Notes: a model not told the origin generated them from the letters alone. A DNA stretch of 64,000 nucleotides from Chinchilla lanigera (GCF_000276665.1 NW_004955463.1:7646483-7710482); one strand, 5' to 3'. Positions 22,896 to 34,794 are shown, counted from the stretch's first letter. Numbers and translations are program-made.

Positions 22896-23245
22896 ATTAT
22901 TTATTTTTTATTTATTTTAAAAATAAAAGAAGGAAAACATATTAACAAACAGACATCCATTTACAAAATAGTATAAGAACAATACAAGCAATACTGAATT
23001 ACAAAGTGGTAGGAAATTAACAATGGTTGTTGTATTACATATTGACATCTTCAAAGTGGTTTCTCAGGAAAATAAATATAGACATGCAAGATTGATTAAA
23101 TAATTAATTATTAATTGTTCCTTTCAGTAAAGTGATAGAAGTCAGCAGTACAGCTATGTTAGCTATCCTGTATATACATACTTACATAATTTCCCCTTCT
23201 TTCTTTTCTCTTTTCCCTCTCGAGTCCTATTAGAAATACCTTTTC
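22896..23245 (-). repeat. L1 3' UTR tail of a younger L1 family
   Basis: A short antisense insertion. The T-rich left edge is the poly(A) tail. Next come 'ggtaggaaattaacaatggttgttgtattacat' and 'ctatcctgtatatacatac', which also occur in the L1 at 35480-36601 and, inverted, in the 3' UTR at 46560-46920. Only the 3' end was inserted, as in 5'-truncated L1s. Confidence 0.75.
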
Positions 23246-23660
23246 TTTAGAATTTTGAGGGCAATTTTCTATTACCTTCTAATATATGTTGTTGCAGAGA
23301 AGCCTGAGACCATGCTCATTACTGATTATTTGCATTGAACTGTTCTGTTTTTCTGAAAGATTTTATGATACTCTCTTTATCTTTAGGCTTTTGAAATTTC
23401 TTGTTGCTGTGCTTCAGGCTGTTTTCCCTGCGTTGATCAGGGAAAACTGCATTGATCACTTACTGGGTATTTTCAGTTGAGAATTTTTATACGTGTTCTT
23501 TTGCATGGACTATTAAAAGATGTTTTAAAGATAATTTATTCTTTAATGTTTATAAAGAATTCCTAATTTTCTGATTTAGACTTTTTGATTGGGTTTTTAA
23601 AAATTTTCTTACTGAATTTTGTCTCCCAAATTTTATTTCTTTGTCTTTATTTCTAATATG
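23246..23660 (-). repeat. Old L1 fragment, tentative
   Basis: Words such as 'tgttgttgcagagaagcctgagacc' and 'ctttatctttaggcttttgaaatttc' resemble antisense L1 interior sequence. The copy is diverged and its limits are uncertain. Confidence 0.4.
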
Positions 23661-24863
23661 TTTATTGAATTTTACTCTCTATATACCCCTGAGGCAAGCC
23701 AGTAAAGGTGTCCTGTTCTACCTACTACATGAGGGCAATTACTTCTGATTATATTTACTAATAAGAATGAAAAAATTGGTAAGTACACACTAATTGCCAG
23801 GGGCTGTGTGCATTTGCTCAGGGAGCATAACATATGCAAATTGCAGCAGTGAATGGCATCACCATCTGCTACTATTTGTGATGTCTGTAGTCATCTTTGT
23901 GCCCTCTCTGGCTTTTGCACTGAGAAAACGCATGCATTTAATGATGTTGTGTAAAGAATTAGTCAAACCCTGGAACAATCTAATCTCTGCAAAAAGAAAA
24001 AAACAAGACCAAAAACAACAACAACAAAAACTCCTTGTTTATGCACAGGTACAGAGAATTCTGGATAAATGGGTTCGGGGTTTTCTGGGACCCAGTGTGT
24101 GGCTACCTCAGAAAGTTACCTGGGTTTATCCATGAGGGAGATGCAGTTTGGGTATTCCAATAAGCTTCACAAGGTATAAAGAGAGATACGTACTATTCTA
24201 GACATTAAATCCTGAGTTCATCTTCATGGTGTTTTGCTCAGCCTGTAGGAGAAAAATCTTTAACCTCATATGGACACCATACATGGGAGCACATTGTAAA
24301 CCTGCTGCATCAGCTATCCAAACCTGGCCACACAGAAGGATCCCCAGGCTTCAAGTCATGATGGCCTCTTAAGCATTTTAAAATGTTTTCGTACATATGC
24401 AGCGAGTGTTTCCCAACCTTCGCTGATCCCGACACTTCCTTCACAAATATTTGTGTCATCTGGACTGTGGATACTTCATGATTTTCTCCACTCACTCACT
24501 TTTATCCTTCAAATTGACTTTGAAAGGACAATTTTAAATAGGATAACAGTGTCACTTTTATAGTAAAGGGACTAATAAAAAGAGTGAGAACAAAACAAAG
24601 TTTTCAAATTCTAACTAAATTCTATTGCTCAACTAATCTTTTTATTGAATAAATAAATTAGGACTAATAAGCCAGAAAAAGAATTATGAACTAAAATAGT
24701 CAAACTCACAATAAAAGGCAGGTAGAAAGTTGGTTTCCAGGGATTTGGATGAAGGAATAAGGAGCTGTTCAGTGGGTATAGAGTTTTAGTTTTGCAAGAT
24801 GAAAATGTTCTGGAGACCTATTACACAGCGTGAATGTGTGTAGTACTATTAAACTGTGAACCT
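23661..24863. other. Unassigned intergenic sequence
   Basis: No splice-supported exon or named repeat. The open frames at 23794-24135 (plus) and 24310-24495 (minus) have no supporting signals. Confidence 0.3.
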
Positions 24864-25048
24864 GCCAGGTGTGGTGGCGCACACTTGTAATCCTAGCACT
24901 TGGGAGGCTGAGGCAGGAGGATCATTGCGAGTTTGAGACTAGCCTGGGCTACAAAGTGAGCTCAAGGCCAGCTAGAACTGCATAGTGAGACCCTGTCTCA
25001 AAAAAAAAAAAAACCAACCAACCAACCAAACAAACAAAAAAACCCCAA
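24864..25048 (+). repeat. B1 SINE with 13-bp target-site duplication
   Basis: Full-length sense B1 ('gccaggtgtggtggcgcacac' ... 'gagaccctgtctcaaaaa') with a long A-rich tail containing AACC units. The 13-bp flank AAACTGTGAACCT is repeated exactly at 24851-24863 and 25049-25061. The A box and the internal duplicated 'gagctcaaggccagc' segment are both visible. Confidence 0.95.
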
Positions 25049-25061
25049 AAACTGTGAACCT

Positions 25062-25904
25062 AAAGTTGGATAAGATGGTAAATCTGGTGTTACAATGTTT
25101 TTTAAATAATTTTTTAAATTTTGAAAAAGGCAAATGATAGTGACTATCACTGCATTTGTCAAATACTTAATGTTGGCAATAATTTCTGCATTTACCTGAA
25201 AGTTATAATACCTTTTCTGGTTTACTATCTTGGAAAGGGTTGAGGCAGGTCCAGAGGCTTTTATTTTTAAACCCCAGTATCCCTCAAGTCACAGGCTAGG
25301 AAATAAAGTAGGGATTTTATTGCCATTACATATATTTCCTCTATGCTTTATGTGACTGGGGGACAACTGGAGAAAGGATGGATTTTGGGCACATTGGACT
25401 CTCCTGGTTGGGCTAAGACCATTTATCCTCTGGTCACCGTAGGCCCTCATTCTGGCTGGCAGGGCCACAGTGGTACTTTGAATCTCTGGAGAGAAGGTCT
25501 CTTTACACTGCCCTCTAGCAGCTTGAGAGGTGTGATGTTTCACCTTCCTGCATGTCCAGTTATCTCTTACATGGCGTGAAATATGATTTATGGTAAACAC
25601 CTGTGGTTGTAGTGTAAGACCCATCATCAAAGCTCTTGCTCAGCCAAGGAATTCTGGGTCTGTGAACTTATTGAAAGTGTGGGAAGTAGTTAAAAGTCTG
25701 TAAATTCCTCACTGTAGCAACTTTTTTATTTTTATTTTTATCTTTTCACTGTAGCAACTTGAGTTAGGTGTCTCTCCAAGAGTCATGGCATTTTTCCGTC
25801 TATAAATGCTGTCCACCCACCCATTTGGTGCCCCTCTACCCATTTCATTCTCAGGGTTTCTGCGATCAGTTGGGCAATTTAGAGTTCTGTGAGTCTCAAC
25901 CTTC
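25062..25904. other. Unassigned sequence
   Basis: No exon or named repeat. TGCCCTCTAGCAG at 25509-25521 is a weak antisense CTCF-like word (two mismatches). Confidence 0.3.
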
Positions 25905-26270
25905 TGCTGTAGTTTGGACCTTAGGTGTTCCCCAAAGGTCCAGGCAGTAGAGACTTGTTCCTCAGGATGGTGCTTTTGGAAGGTGGTGGAACTTGAAGGG
26001 GTGGGGCCTAGCAGGAGTTCTTCACGTTGCTGGGTGTGCAGTCCTGTGGGTATTCATGGGACCCGAGTCTCTTCCTCTTTCCCTCTTTCACATCTTGGCC
26101 TTACAGCAAGCTCTGCTCCCCAGTGCACTTGCTGTCATGATGTGATGCTGTACTTTAGGTCCCAAAACAGTGGGGCCAGCAGACCATGGGCAGAAACCTC
26201 CAAAACACGAGCCAAAACAAACCTTTTCTGTATGGGCTTATCAGACTATCTCAGGTGTTTGTTCTAGTGT
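25905..26270 (+). mobile_element. ERVL-MaLR LTR, 3' truncated
   Basis: Sense LTR: TGCTGTAGTTTGGACC at the start, 'ggaggtggggcctagcaggag'-type body (here 'ggtggggcctagcaggag') and 'gcagaaacctccaaaacacgagccaaaacaaacc' near the end. It stops after 'ctcaggtgtttgttctagtg', short of the usual '...gactaa' terminus. Confidence 0.8.
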
Positions 26271-27107
26271 GGAAAGGTGGCACATCTTCTGTTGACTGTG
26301 GTTCTAGCGGCACATTCTTGTCACTGTGCCCAATTGTCTGTGACAGTGAAGGTTGTCACTCGATCTCTCCTACTCTGAGGTCCATTTTTCCACTGAAGAC
26401 AGGGAATGTGATTGCACTGCAGCACCTTTCCCATCATTATTGGCTTATAGAATTCTTAAAGATGCTGTGTAATCTCTCCCCCACCTATGCCCCACCCTCA
26501 AAAAATGACTTAGTTTCCTAATGTCTTGGTGAAGGGAATATCTTCAGGTTCTTCTAGAGGATAGAATTTGGGGTCTACGGCTGTACCATCCCTGAACACA
26601 CCCGATCTAGCCTGGAGGGTAGAGTTTGGGGTAGCTGTGTAAGTTGCTCACAGTCTGTTTCAATTTCTCCATCTCACTGAGCTTGTAGGGTTCTTTTTCT
26701 ACAGTAAACCAGGGAAATTTTAGATTTTAATCTCATTGGCTTCTTATCACTGTTGAATCTAGGCTTCAGTAACCAGTCCAGTGACTGCGAACATCAGTCT
26801 CTGGTAGCAAGCCAATTCATTAGAGTCTAATTCCTGGATATGTGCACCCATGGAAATACATGCAGTCCAGCCAGATTCTGTGGTTAGTATCCTTGGTGTC
26901 ATACCCTTCAAGTCACTCCCATATGTGCCCTTCTGAATCCCATGGCAGATATTGCATGCTCCTCCTGGATGTGTCAGTATCAATCTCTTACCATGAAGCT
27001 GGAGGCACAAAAAGGTTTAGAAGCTGGCTCCTGATGAGAATAAGTGTCTATTTTTGAGGTCATTATTCCAGGTATAGTCAATGAAAAACTTTTTTTTTCT
27101 CTCCCAG
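26271..27107. other. Unassigned sequence upstream of the terminal candidate exons
   Basis: No repeat was named. It ends in the pyrimidine tract 'actttttttttctctcccag' at 27088-27107, which forms the acceptor of the next candidate exon. Confidence 0.35.
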
Positions 27108-27305
27108 GAAAAGACTGCATTCCTCAGATGGGACTGATTCCACTTTTAAGGAAGATTCAGAAAGATTTAGGGATTCCAAGCCTTCAACCTCATTTCTGAT
27201 TTCTCAGCCTTCCACGCCTTCACCACTGGACAATGCTCTTATTTTGGTGCAGAAACATCGCAGGGCTGAGCACTTAGAAGACGTTGCAGCTCTTCATTTC
27301 CTGAT
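27108..27305 (+). CDS. Candidate penultimate exon, unknown protein
   Basis: A 198-nt exon between a very strong acceptor (tttttttttctctcccag|GA) and a perfect donor (CTGAT|gtaagt). Only one frame is open: phase 2 in and phase 2 out, 65 complete codons. The first half encodes a Ser/Thr/Asp-rich stretch (Ser-Ser-Asp-Gly-Thr-Asp-Ser-Thr, then Pro-Ser-Thr-Pro-Ser-Pro) and looks disordered. The second half (about residues 45-65) is helix-like, with Leu-Val-Gln-Lys-His-Arg-Arg-Ala-Glu-His-Leu-Glu-Asp and Ala-Ala-Leu-His-Phe-Leu. It joins in frame to 27449-27512 over a 143-bp intron. I do not recognise the family. Joint support from both splice sites and the frame makes chance unlikely. Confidence 0.6.
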
Positions 27306-27448
27306 GTAAGTTTTGCTCTTGGTCCTTAGAAATATCTTTTCCTTTACTGCATGAGATAAATGAGTCTAAGCTTTTCCATTCAATCTTTCTAGTTTACTGC
27401 TTGTGATTTTAGTTGGGTGGTCACTAACTCTCATTTCTTTTTTTCCAG
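27306..27448 (+). other. 143-bp GT-AG intron between terminal candidate exons
   Basis: It begins gtaagttttgctc and ends ctttttttccag. The length is typical of short mammalian introns, and the sequence contains no repeat. Confidence 0.55.
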
Positions 27449-27512
27449 AGACCTGTTGTCTAGGGAAATCAGAAGCCAAATGGCTCCACAAGACTTATAT
27501 TCAACCGTATAA
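27449..27512 (+). CDS. Candidate terminal exon with stop codon, unknown protein
   Basis: The acceptor 'tcatttctttttttccag|AG' is strong. In the phase set by the preceding exon it continues the helix-like run (Ile-Asp-Leu-Leu-Ser-Arg-Glu-Ile-Arg-Ser-Gln) and reaches TAA at 27510-27512. The predicted C-terminus is ...Tyr-Ser-Thr-Val, which fits the class I PDZ-ligand pattern (Ser at -2, Val at 0). That may be chance. An alternative reading is an internal exon using the weak donor ACC|gtataag just before the stop. An AATAAA word near 28604 could serve polyadenylation but is far away. Confidence 0.5.
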
Positions 27513-29844
27513 GTTTTGTAGGTGCTGTTGTTACTATGGCAACGATGTACCCCAGATATTTTTCTCTCTCTGCAATTTCCTTTCCACTTCACGTTCACCC
27601 CATGCCCATCTGTGATACTTGTGCTGCTAGCACACACTATGGATTACTAGGGACCCACTTCCTCATATCAAGGAGGACATCTGTGAACTTCTCAAGTGCA
27701 TGATAAACTAACCTAGAATCCCGTTTTGAAGATCTTTTTCTTCATCCAGGCAGCAGTTACTACACCAGTCAAGGGCTTTTCAAGAGGCAAATGGTGTAGT
27801 ATGAATCGTTATTTTGAGGAGGTTTAATAGGGGATATATATAAAGGTATGGGTAAGGTTTAAAGAACCAACAGAGGATAATGTAGTACTGCGGCTCAGTA
27901 ATTGTGGGTAACTGATAAAAACTTGGCCCAAAGAGGCAAGGGGCATGGTAAGTTATGTGTCCTGGAGTAAGAAGCCACTACTCAGAAGCCTACCTGACAG
28001 AAGCTGTGGGAGGAGGAGGAGGAGGAGGAGGAGGAGGAGGAGGAGGAGGCGCTAGCTAACTCAGAGCAGCTCAGGGGACAAATCCCTGACCTTACACTTC
28101 TCTGATTTCCTCCCAGTGTCTGCCATTGGTGAAATCCTACCAGAAGCCAGATGGCAAAGTGTCTTTGGGTTAATCTCCTAGGGCTCAGATTGGGGTGGAA
28201 AAAGGTTGAGTGTGGATATTATAGGCCAAATGGAAGACACCTGGCCTAGGAACTAACCACAGCACTGTGTGATGTACTGGCATGCCTGGCTATAATTCGT
28301 GTCAAATTTCTTCCATATTTATAACATATTTACAATATGTGTAAACTTACGTAATCTTTTATTCTTCTAAACAGTAACAAAAAAAGAACTGTAACTACAG
28401 ACGGTCCTCAACTCTGATGGTTTGACTTAATTGATTTTTCAGCTTCTTGAGGGTGCAAAATTGATAGCATTCAGTAGAAACTTCTCTTTGAGTTTTGATC
28501 TGTTCCTGAGCTACCGAAACTCCATAGGGTGCTCTCTTGCAATGCTGGTCAGCAGCAGTGAGTCCCAGGCCCCAGGCAGCCAGTGTTCTACTTCTGCTTA
28601 GGAAATAAAAGAGGAAAGGATATGACATATTGGGAGAACACTCAGGGGATACTGGGGTTTTGATTTGGCCTTGGGCTGGCCCAGATGGTGGTTTCTGAAG
28701 CCATGCAATTTTAGGGGTACTGAGCTGCCACAGCCATGGGTTCAGAGGGTGACTCACACGCGTGTGACAGCCCAGTGTAGAGGCAGGAAAGTGCTGGCCT
28801 CCTGCCTCCTCCAGGGCTGTAATTAGCTAGCGGCTTTCTGCATTTTGTCATGTTGAATGGCGCCTACTGGTGCTTTGCATGTGCTTAACCTGTAAGAGAA
28901 ACGAATGACTCACTCTCCTTCCCATGCCACTCCTAAGGAACTCAGATTTTCTTAAGCAGTCCCCAGGGGAATGCTTTTGGGCTCCAAGCAAAATTCATTT
29001 TAATGTCTGAATCACTCTTTCCTAACGAGCTTCCACTTCCTGGGGAGAAGCAGTCTTCTGTCTGTGTAATGCTTGTTTCTTGAGGGTCTTGTATGGATTT
29101 CTTTCATTTTCTAGGTCTCTTAGGTAGCTGCTCTAATGTTCTCTGAGGCTTTGGTAAGGAGCCAACATCACCATTTTTCAAACTCACCCATTGTTCACCT
29201 GCCTATTTGTTTCAGTCCGATCCATGTTCCCTAAGTAAAGGCCACAAAGAAGGGAATAAGAAGAGCATCTGTCTGCAGAAGGATATCCTCTTTAACTGCC
29301 CACTCTGGGTCATCAGAAGGTTCTCATCCCAAGGACGTTGGGACTTTTCTTGGGTCATATATTTTAGTTTCTGAATTGATTCAGAACTAGAAAAGCCTTC
29401 ACCAGATGTGAAGCAGCACAGGCCATCTGCTTTAAGGTTTAATGTGCTTTGTGCCCTGCAAAACCGGAATCTGTGATCTGTAACAGCACATGCTTTGAGG
29501 TCACCTTCAGCTGCCCTGTTTGTTGTTCAGAGCAGCAGTAGCAAGAGCGAAAACAATACCTTTGTCTCCTATGACACTGATCTAAAATAGCTCAAAATAA
29601 CATTTACTTTTTAAAAGGCTAACACTAGACACATTTCCTCGGGAGCTTCTTTTTAAGAGGCCACAGAAAGAAATGAAGGGATAGAGGATATAGAACCTTC
29701 CTTTCTTCTTTATTCTTTTTAGCTTTTTGCAGCAACAAGATGGTAGCCTCTCCTCATGCCTGCCATGATTTGTTTGTGGCTCCAAAAGTGTTGCCTGTCT
29801 GCTCATGGAGTATTACTGTATTTTCTGTTTCTAATAAGCGCTTA
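27513..29844. other. Possible 3' UTR, then unassigned sequence
   Basis: No named transposable element was recognised in this 2.3 kb. If the upstream exons are real, the first part would be 3' UTR. The only clear structure is the (GGA)n array near 28010. An AATAAA occurs near 28604. Confidence 0.3.
28009..28050. repeat. (GGA)n trinucleotide array
   Basis: About 13-14 uninterrupted GGA units ending in 'ggcgctagc'. A long G-rich GGA run can fold into G-quadruplex-type structures. Confidence 0.95.
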
Positions 29845-30135
29845 GCTCATGGAAAGGGGGGAAGCATAGTACAGAAGCAGAGTTCAAGGGAAAGGGTCCA
29901 GAGACCAGATATAGCCCTCAGGGTACCACCCCATGATCTTCTCCTTCCAACCATACCCCACCTCCTGTGTCCTTTACCTCCCCAAATACCATCAAATTAT
30001 CACCTCACCAATAGATTAATGCACTGATGATGTTAGAGGCTTTATGATACAATCATCTCTGGAAACACCAACAGACACACATAATTTTCTAGGTATTTCT
30101 CAGTCTTATCAAGTTGACAATCAAAATTAACCAGA
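29845..30135 (-). mobile_element. MaLR-related LTR fragment
   Basis: Antisense LTR-like body: 'gtccagagaccagatatagccctcaggg', 'cctcctgtgtcctttacctcc' and, at the right end, 'tatttctcagtcttatcaagttgacaatcaaaattaaccag'. The left part is lost. The ending differs from the TGTCTTAG/CATAACA type, so this is another MaLR-like subfamily. Confidence 0.5.
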
Positions 30136-31731
30136 AAATGCTAATAAGAAGTAATCTAGGATGATGAGTTGGAGAGGTTATTTACATGAAAAAGAATTGG
30201 TCTGATTCAGTGATATAGAGAAGCATGACTTGAGAATTCAACAGTGTTACAAAATACGCAGTGTTGCCAAAATGAACAGAATAAAAAAACTGAAAAGCAA
30301 CAAGTTTTTTTATTTATCAGAAGCTACAAGGTTGATTTGTATAATGTAACTGTAAAAATGAAACTGGTGCTGGTATTTAAATATTTACAGTCATGTATAT
30401 ATGTGAATGTGAGTTATAGATGCCTGAATGTGTGTTTTTACGTATTGAATGGCATTTATAGGCATTGAGTTTATGGGTTAAAAAAAACCCCTGGATTTTC
30501 TCCCTGAAATTTTGTGGACATGATTGAAGGATTGATTTATTTTCCATGTCTCCGTGTGATGCACAACTTTTCTTTAAGCGTGATCCAGTTTCTACTTACT
30601 CTTCTTATAGGGGATTAAGGATTAATTCCTGATCTTAGCTATTGGATAAATGTGCATTAACCCTGCTGCTTTGTAGAATCAGGCTCACTAGTGGTTCCTA
30701 ATAGCTGTTTACCCTCACGGCCCTTTTGATGTCCTGAGCTGACAGTGTGCTTTCTGTGCTTAGACTTGCATTTTGACATGCAGTAACACCATCCTAGTCC
30801 TTAATTGGAGGAGAGGGTGGGGTATTTGAAAGTCCAAGGAATCAGAGTATGTACTGAGGAGTCACATAGACACTGTGTGTTTATATGTGTGAAATGCAGA
30901 ATTCAGCTGTGTGAAAGAATCTACTGTGGGCTGAAGGAATTGTTGAGGGTAGTGATAGGCTCAAAGGCAACAATCAGATCCACAAAGTGCAGAAGCCCAA
31001 GATAGAAACCCACAGGTAGGAAATACTTATCGATCCAACTAAAGAAAAAAGGAAAAAAAATCTGCAAATGGTAGCTGTCTAGGTCACATTGGAGGTAAAA
31101 AAAATCAGTTCAACACTCTCCTCTTAGCAGGGTGGACACTGTCCCTTGGCAAACTTGTAGCAAGGATGAAGACAGGCAGGTCCCAATGTCACTTTCCTCT
31201 GAGAGCCTCACGCCTCTTTGGTAATTCTTCTGAGGGACCAGGGGTCTCAGGCTGTCTTCTGGATGCTTAGGATTCTGTGGATATGTACCCATTTGGGGCA
31301 AGATTTATGCACCAGTTTTTCCTACTTCAAACTCAAGATTTCCCAATCTAATGATCTATCCACTGTAATTGGAATCTCTGCCAACTGCTCTATGATGGGT
31401 CAATAAGTTAGTTAATTCTTTACTAACTATGTTGTTTAACTAATGACTTATATTCTTTCCAATGTATACTATCTTAACTTGGTCAAAATGCACACCTCTT
31501 AAAATGACTTAGCAATTTTTATGGCAAGGAGAAGCTGAAGGAGTTGTCTGAAGTAGCTCAAGTTCCGTCCTCTCATTTTACAAACAAGACTAGAAAACAG
31601 TACTGAAGTGAAACCACCTTTCAGAGTCAGGCAAACATTCGCCATCTGGGCAGAAACCCTACTCTTGTCTCTCAGCTCAGAGTCATGTGCAAAGAAAAAT
31701 TAGTATCATGGCAGCATAAGATGCTGTAGTT
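30136..31731. other. Unassigned intergenic sequence
   Basis: No splice-supported exon or recognisable repeat. Confidence 0.3.
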
Positions 31732-32108
31732 TGGATCTGAAATGTCCCTAAAGCTTCAAATGTTAAAGACTTACCAAGTTCTCAGCTTGACATTATTGGA
31801 AACATGGTGGAAACTTTAAGAGGTAGGGCCCACTGAGAGATCTTCAGGTCTCTGGGGGAACTTGCCCTCGAAGGATTACTGGGACTCCAGCCTCTTCCTT
31901 CTGTCTTTCACTTCCTGGCCACAAAGTGAGTGATTCTGTTCCCCAACATGCTGCTTCCGTAATGTGCTGCCGAATCGTAGGCCTAAAGTCAGTGGAACCC
32001 ATTAACCATGGACTTGAACCTCTGAAACTGTGACCCAAAACTAACTTCTCTTTTTTAAAAGTTGCTTATCTCAGGCATTTGGTCACTGTAATAGAAGGCT
32101 GACTAATA
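31732..32108 (+). mobile_element. ERVL-MaLR solo LTR
   Basis: A 377-bp sense LTR: TGCTGTAGTTTGGATCTGAA at the start, 'gaggtagggcccactgagag' in the body, and 'ggacttgaacctctgaaactgtgaccc...ggctgactaata' at the end. TAAGA (31727-31731) and TAAGG (32109-32113) are a near-perfect 5-bp duplication. Confidence 0.85.
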
Positions 32109-32214
32109 TAAGGGATAGGGTTTTTGCTAAGAGGCCTATAGGTGCTCCCTAAGTCACTGTGCCATTACTACATGTAGGATACTGTGCTTGAAACTGGCAA
32201 TAAAAGAGCGGGAA

Positions 32215-32286
32215 CATTTAAAATATTTTTATTAGTATATGTTTATGATACATAGTGATTACATTCAGCTTGGGAGATTGCTCTAT

Positions 32287-32288
<2 letters not shown>
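32215..32288 (-). repeat. Short L1 3'-end fragment
   Basis: 'aaatatttttattagtatatgtttatgatacatagtgattacattcagc' resembles the left edge of the L1 at 21300 ('aatatttattttttatttgtag...cacattcatc'), read antisense. It leads directly into a (TC)n tract. Confidence 0.45.
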
Positions 32289-32343
<55 letters not shown>

Positions 32344-32363
32344 TCTTTCTCTCTCTCTCTCTC
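32289..32363. repeat. (TC)n microsatellite
   Basis: A long uninterrupted TC run followed by TTTCCCTC and more TC. The open frames reading Leu-Ser repeats here are translations of this tract. Confidence 0.95.
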
Positions 32364-34109
32364 ATCTATCTCACATATTGATCATTTTACTGAGGGGGAA
32401 AATATTGATTTGTCCTTTCAAGAGAAATAGTGCAAACATGCTTAAGAGATAAATCATAGTTCTAAGAGTTCACACATATACACACCAGCGTACACACTGA
32501 TCTGTGGAACAAAATACTATCTCTTAAAAAACTAAGTCTCATAAGCCCACATATGCCCTTAATTTCTGTTACTTATGAATTTTATAACTATTTTATGTCA
32601 AGTGCTATAAATTCAAGGTCATTGAAGGTCATGAAAAATTTGCCCATTACCATTCTATGCTAAGGCGAGAACAAATTCATTTGAACTACTTTACACCTTA
32701 AATCTTGGAAAAGATTTTTGAAGTTTCTGTATTTAGAATACAGGTACCTCCATGAATTGGGTTTATTCTCAAAGTCAGGGAAGAATGTAGAATTTTCTTT
32801 TTTCTTTTTTGACCTTGAAACAGGAATACTTGGAAAATGAAAGGAAGATTAAGAAAAGGCTACTAATTGTGATGGAATAAAAAAAGGAATTTTTTGGGAA
32901 AGACGTTAAGATACTGGAGATCAAGTCAGACATATGAAATGTATCTTACCTATTTTCTTTTAGGAATGAGGCTTAGAAGGAGGATCTTATGATGGCTAAT
33001 GGATCATTGTTTGAGAAGCATCCAGCTTATAAATATCACTGTTCCCTGAATGAATTTTGAAACTGTTAAGTGTAAAGATGCTGGGAACATACATCTCAAA
33101 GGGAAACTGGACATTAGAAAGCTTTAAAATATAGTGAGATGGATACTGAGGGGAAGGAGTGTCGGATAAGTCCCCTCAGAGGGCATGGAGGTGAGGACTT
33201 ATGAATTTCTATTGTTGGTTAGAAGACAGAAGTGTCTCAGAGGCCAGTCTGGGAGAGAGTGCTGTACTCACAGATGAATTATTTTTCCTAGCAAAGACGT
33301 TGCATAATATCATAATTGGCTTTCTGGTGGCGTGTTTCTCTTAATGTAATTTTTGAGTTTGGGGATTTTGAGAAGATAATTTGTATGGAGTAACAATAAT
33401 GTAGGCTGGCCATTTCTTTGAGTTTTCTGAGTATTGTGCTTGAGCTGGTAGCACTTGATGTCTTATTTTTTCTATGTATCCTGGTTCTTTGGACAGTTGT
33501 TTAAGGGAGAGATTTGAGTTTGATGAATTCATTTGGTAGTAAAGGAGCTTACTCTGAACTTTCAGGCTGTGGCTACTGAAGCAGGGGTCTGACTCTTGCC
33601 AGGCATGTGTGTGAAATCCTAAAACTTAGTCTAAAACTAAGCAGTGTAAGAGTTTTGGAGGGGATCAAAATTTTGGGATTAGTTTTTCAGCTGTAATATA
33701 TAAGAGGATTTTTATTTCTGGAGTTTAATTTCTCTCTAGACACTCTTCATGTTGTCTCAATTTGGTACATTTTTATATTGCCGGGGGTTTAAAACCGTCC
33801 TTTGTGTTCCTTGTGCATTTTTTGGTGAAGTATAATAGACAATGCATCTGGGCATAATTATAGGTGGGAAATAGGTAGGGAGTGAATTTTGACTCAGGGT
33901 GTACTTCAGCTGTGACGTTAATTTAGTAAATGTTCAGGTTTGGCCATTTCAGAATCTTTAGGTACAAAAATCTTACCCACACATGCCCAAGAAGTATAAA
34001 GAAAGAACAATAATAGGTATAGGTACAGTTGCCCTGAGAGAGAGACATACTAGTTCCTAGCTTATGATAGGTGTGGTTGATATAGCAGCAGATAATAAAA
34101 GACTGAAGA

Positions 34110-34111
<2 letters not shown>
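32364..34111. other. Unassigned intergenic sequence
   Basis: No exon or repeat was named. A minus-strand open stretch at 33341-33532 has no splice-site support. Confidence 0.3.

Positions 34112-34149
<38 letters not shown>
34112..34149. repeat. (TG)n microsatellite
   Basis: About 19 perfect TG units. Alternating purine-pyrimidine sequence of this length can adopt Z-DNA. Confidence 0.95.
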
Positions 34150-34151
<2 letters not shown>

Positions 34152-34321
34152 ACGTGCACAGGAATGGGGAGGTGTTTTGGTGGTAGTGATGAGAAGAAGC
34201 CTTCTCCATGATTAGTTTCGCTATTGTGAAGGGAATTTCTCTGCTGAGTCCTCCTTTCAGGGAGAGGCTACTCTGTTGGTTGGATCCAGCTTTTCTGTCA
34301 GGAGAGATTAAATCTGCCAAG

Positions 34322-34487
34322 GTTTTTTCTTTTTTTCTTTTTTTTTTTTTTGAGCCAGAGTCTTGTCATGCAGTTTAGGCTGGCCTGTAACTCTATGCCA
34401 CCCAGGGTGGCCTTGAGTTGGTGGCGATCCTCCTCCTTCCACCTTCCAAGTGGTGGGATTACAGGGTTTGCCACCACGCCCACGTTT
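34322..34487 (-). repeat. B1 SINE, diverged
   Basis: Antisense B1 with a long T-run at the left, 'gagccagagtcttgtcatgcag', 'ggtggccttgagttggtggcg' and 'gtgggattacagg'. No clean duplication. Confidence 0.75.
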
Positions 34488-34569
34488 GCTATGGTTTCTT
34501 GTCTCTGCTTCCTGAACACCGTCCTATTAGACTTTGTGCTTCTCAGCTTTGCGTGTTAGGTTTCCCTCC

Positions 34570-34627
34570 TCTGGGCCTCTTGGTTTTCTAACTCTCTCCT
34601 CTGGGCTTCTTAGTTTTCTAACTCTCA
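34570..34627. repeat. Two-copy tandem repeat, about 29 bp
   Basis: The unit 'tctgggcctcttggttttctaactctc' is followed at once by 'tctgggcttcttagttttctaactctc', two copies with two differences. Confidence 0.8.
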
Positions 34628-34794
34628 GTGTTAAGGCTTTGGGTAGTTGAGTCAGGTCAGCACTTTATTGAGACCTTCAGGGGTTGTGGGGAGTGATTAT
34701 CAAAGGAAATAAGTTGGTACTGTGGCAAAAGACTATTTCTGGAAAAGTACATGGTCTGCTCAAGTCCCTTGCTTTGCCTTTCATAATTGACAGT

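Noticed and set aside
28604..28609. AATAAA as the polyadenylation site of the candidate gene
   Set aside because: It lies 1.1 kb after the stop with no clear downstream GT-rich element. Such words are common in this AT-rich sequence, so it is not annotated as a site.
32239..32452. Open frames rich in Leu-Ser
   Set aside because: They are translations of the (TC)n microsatellite.
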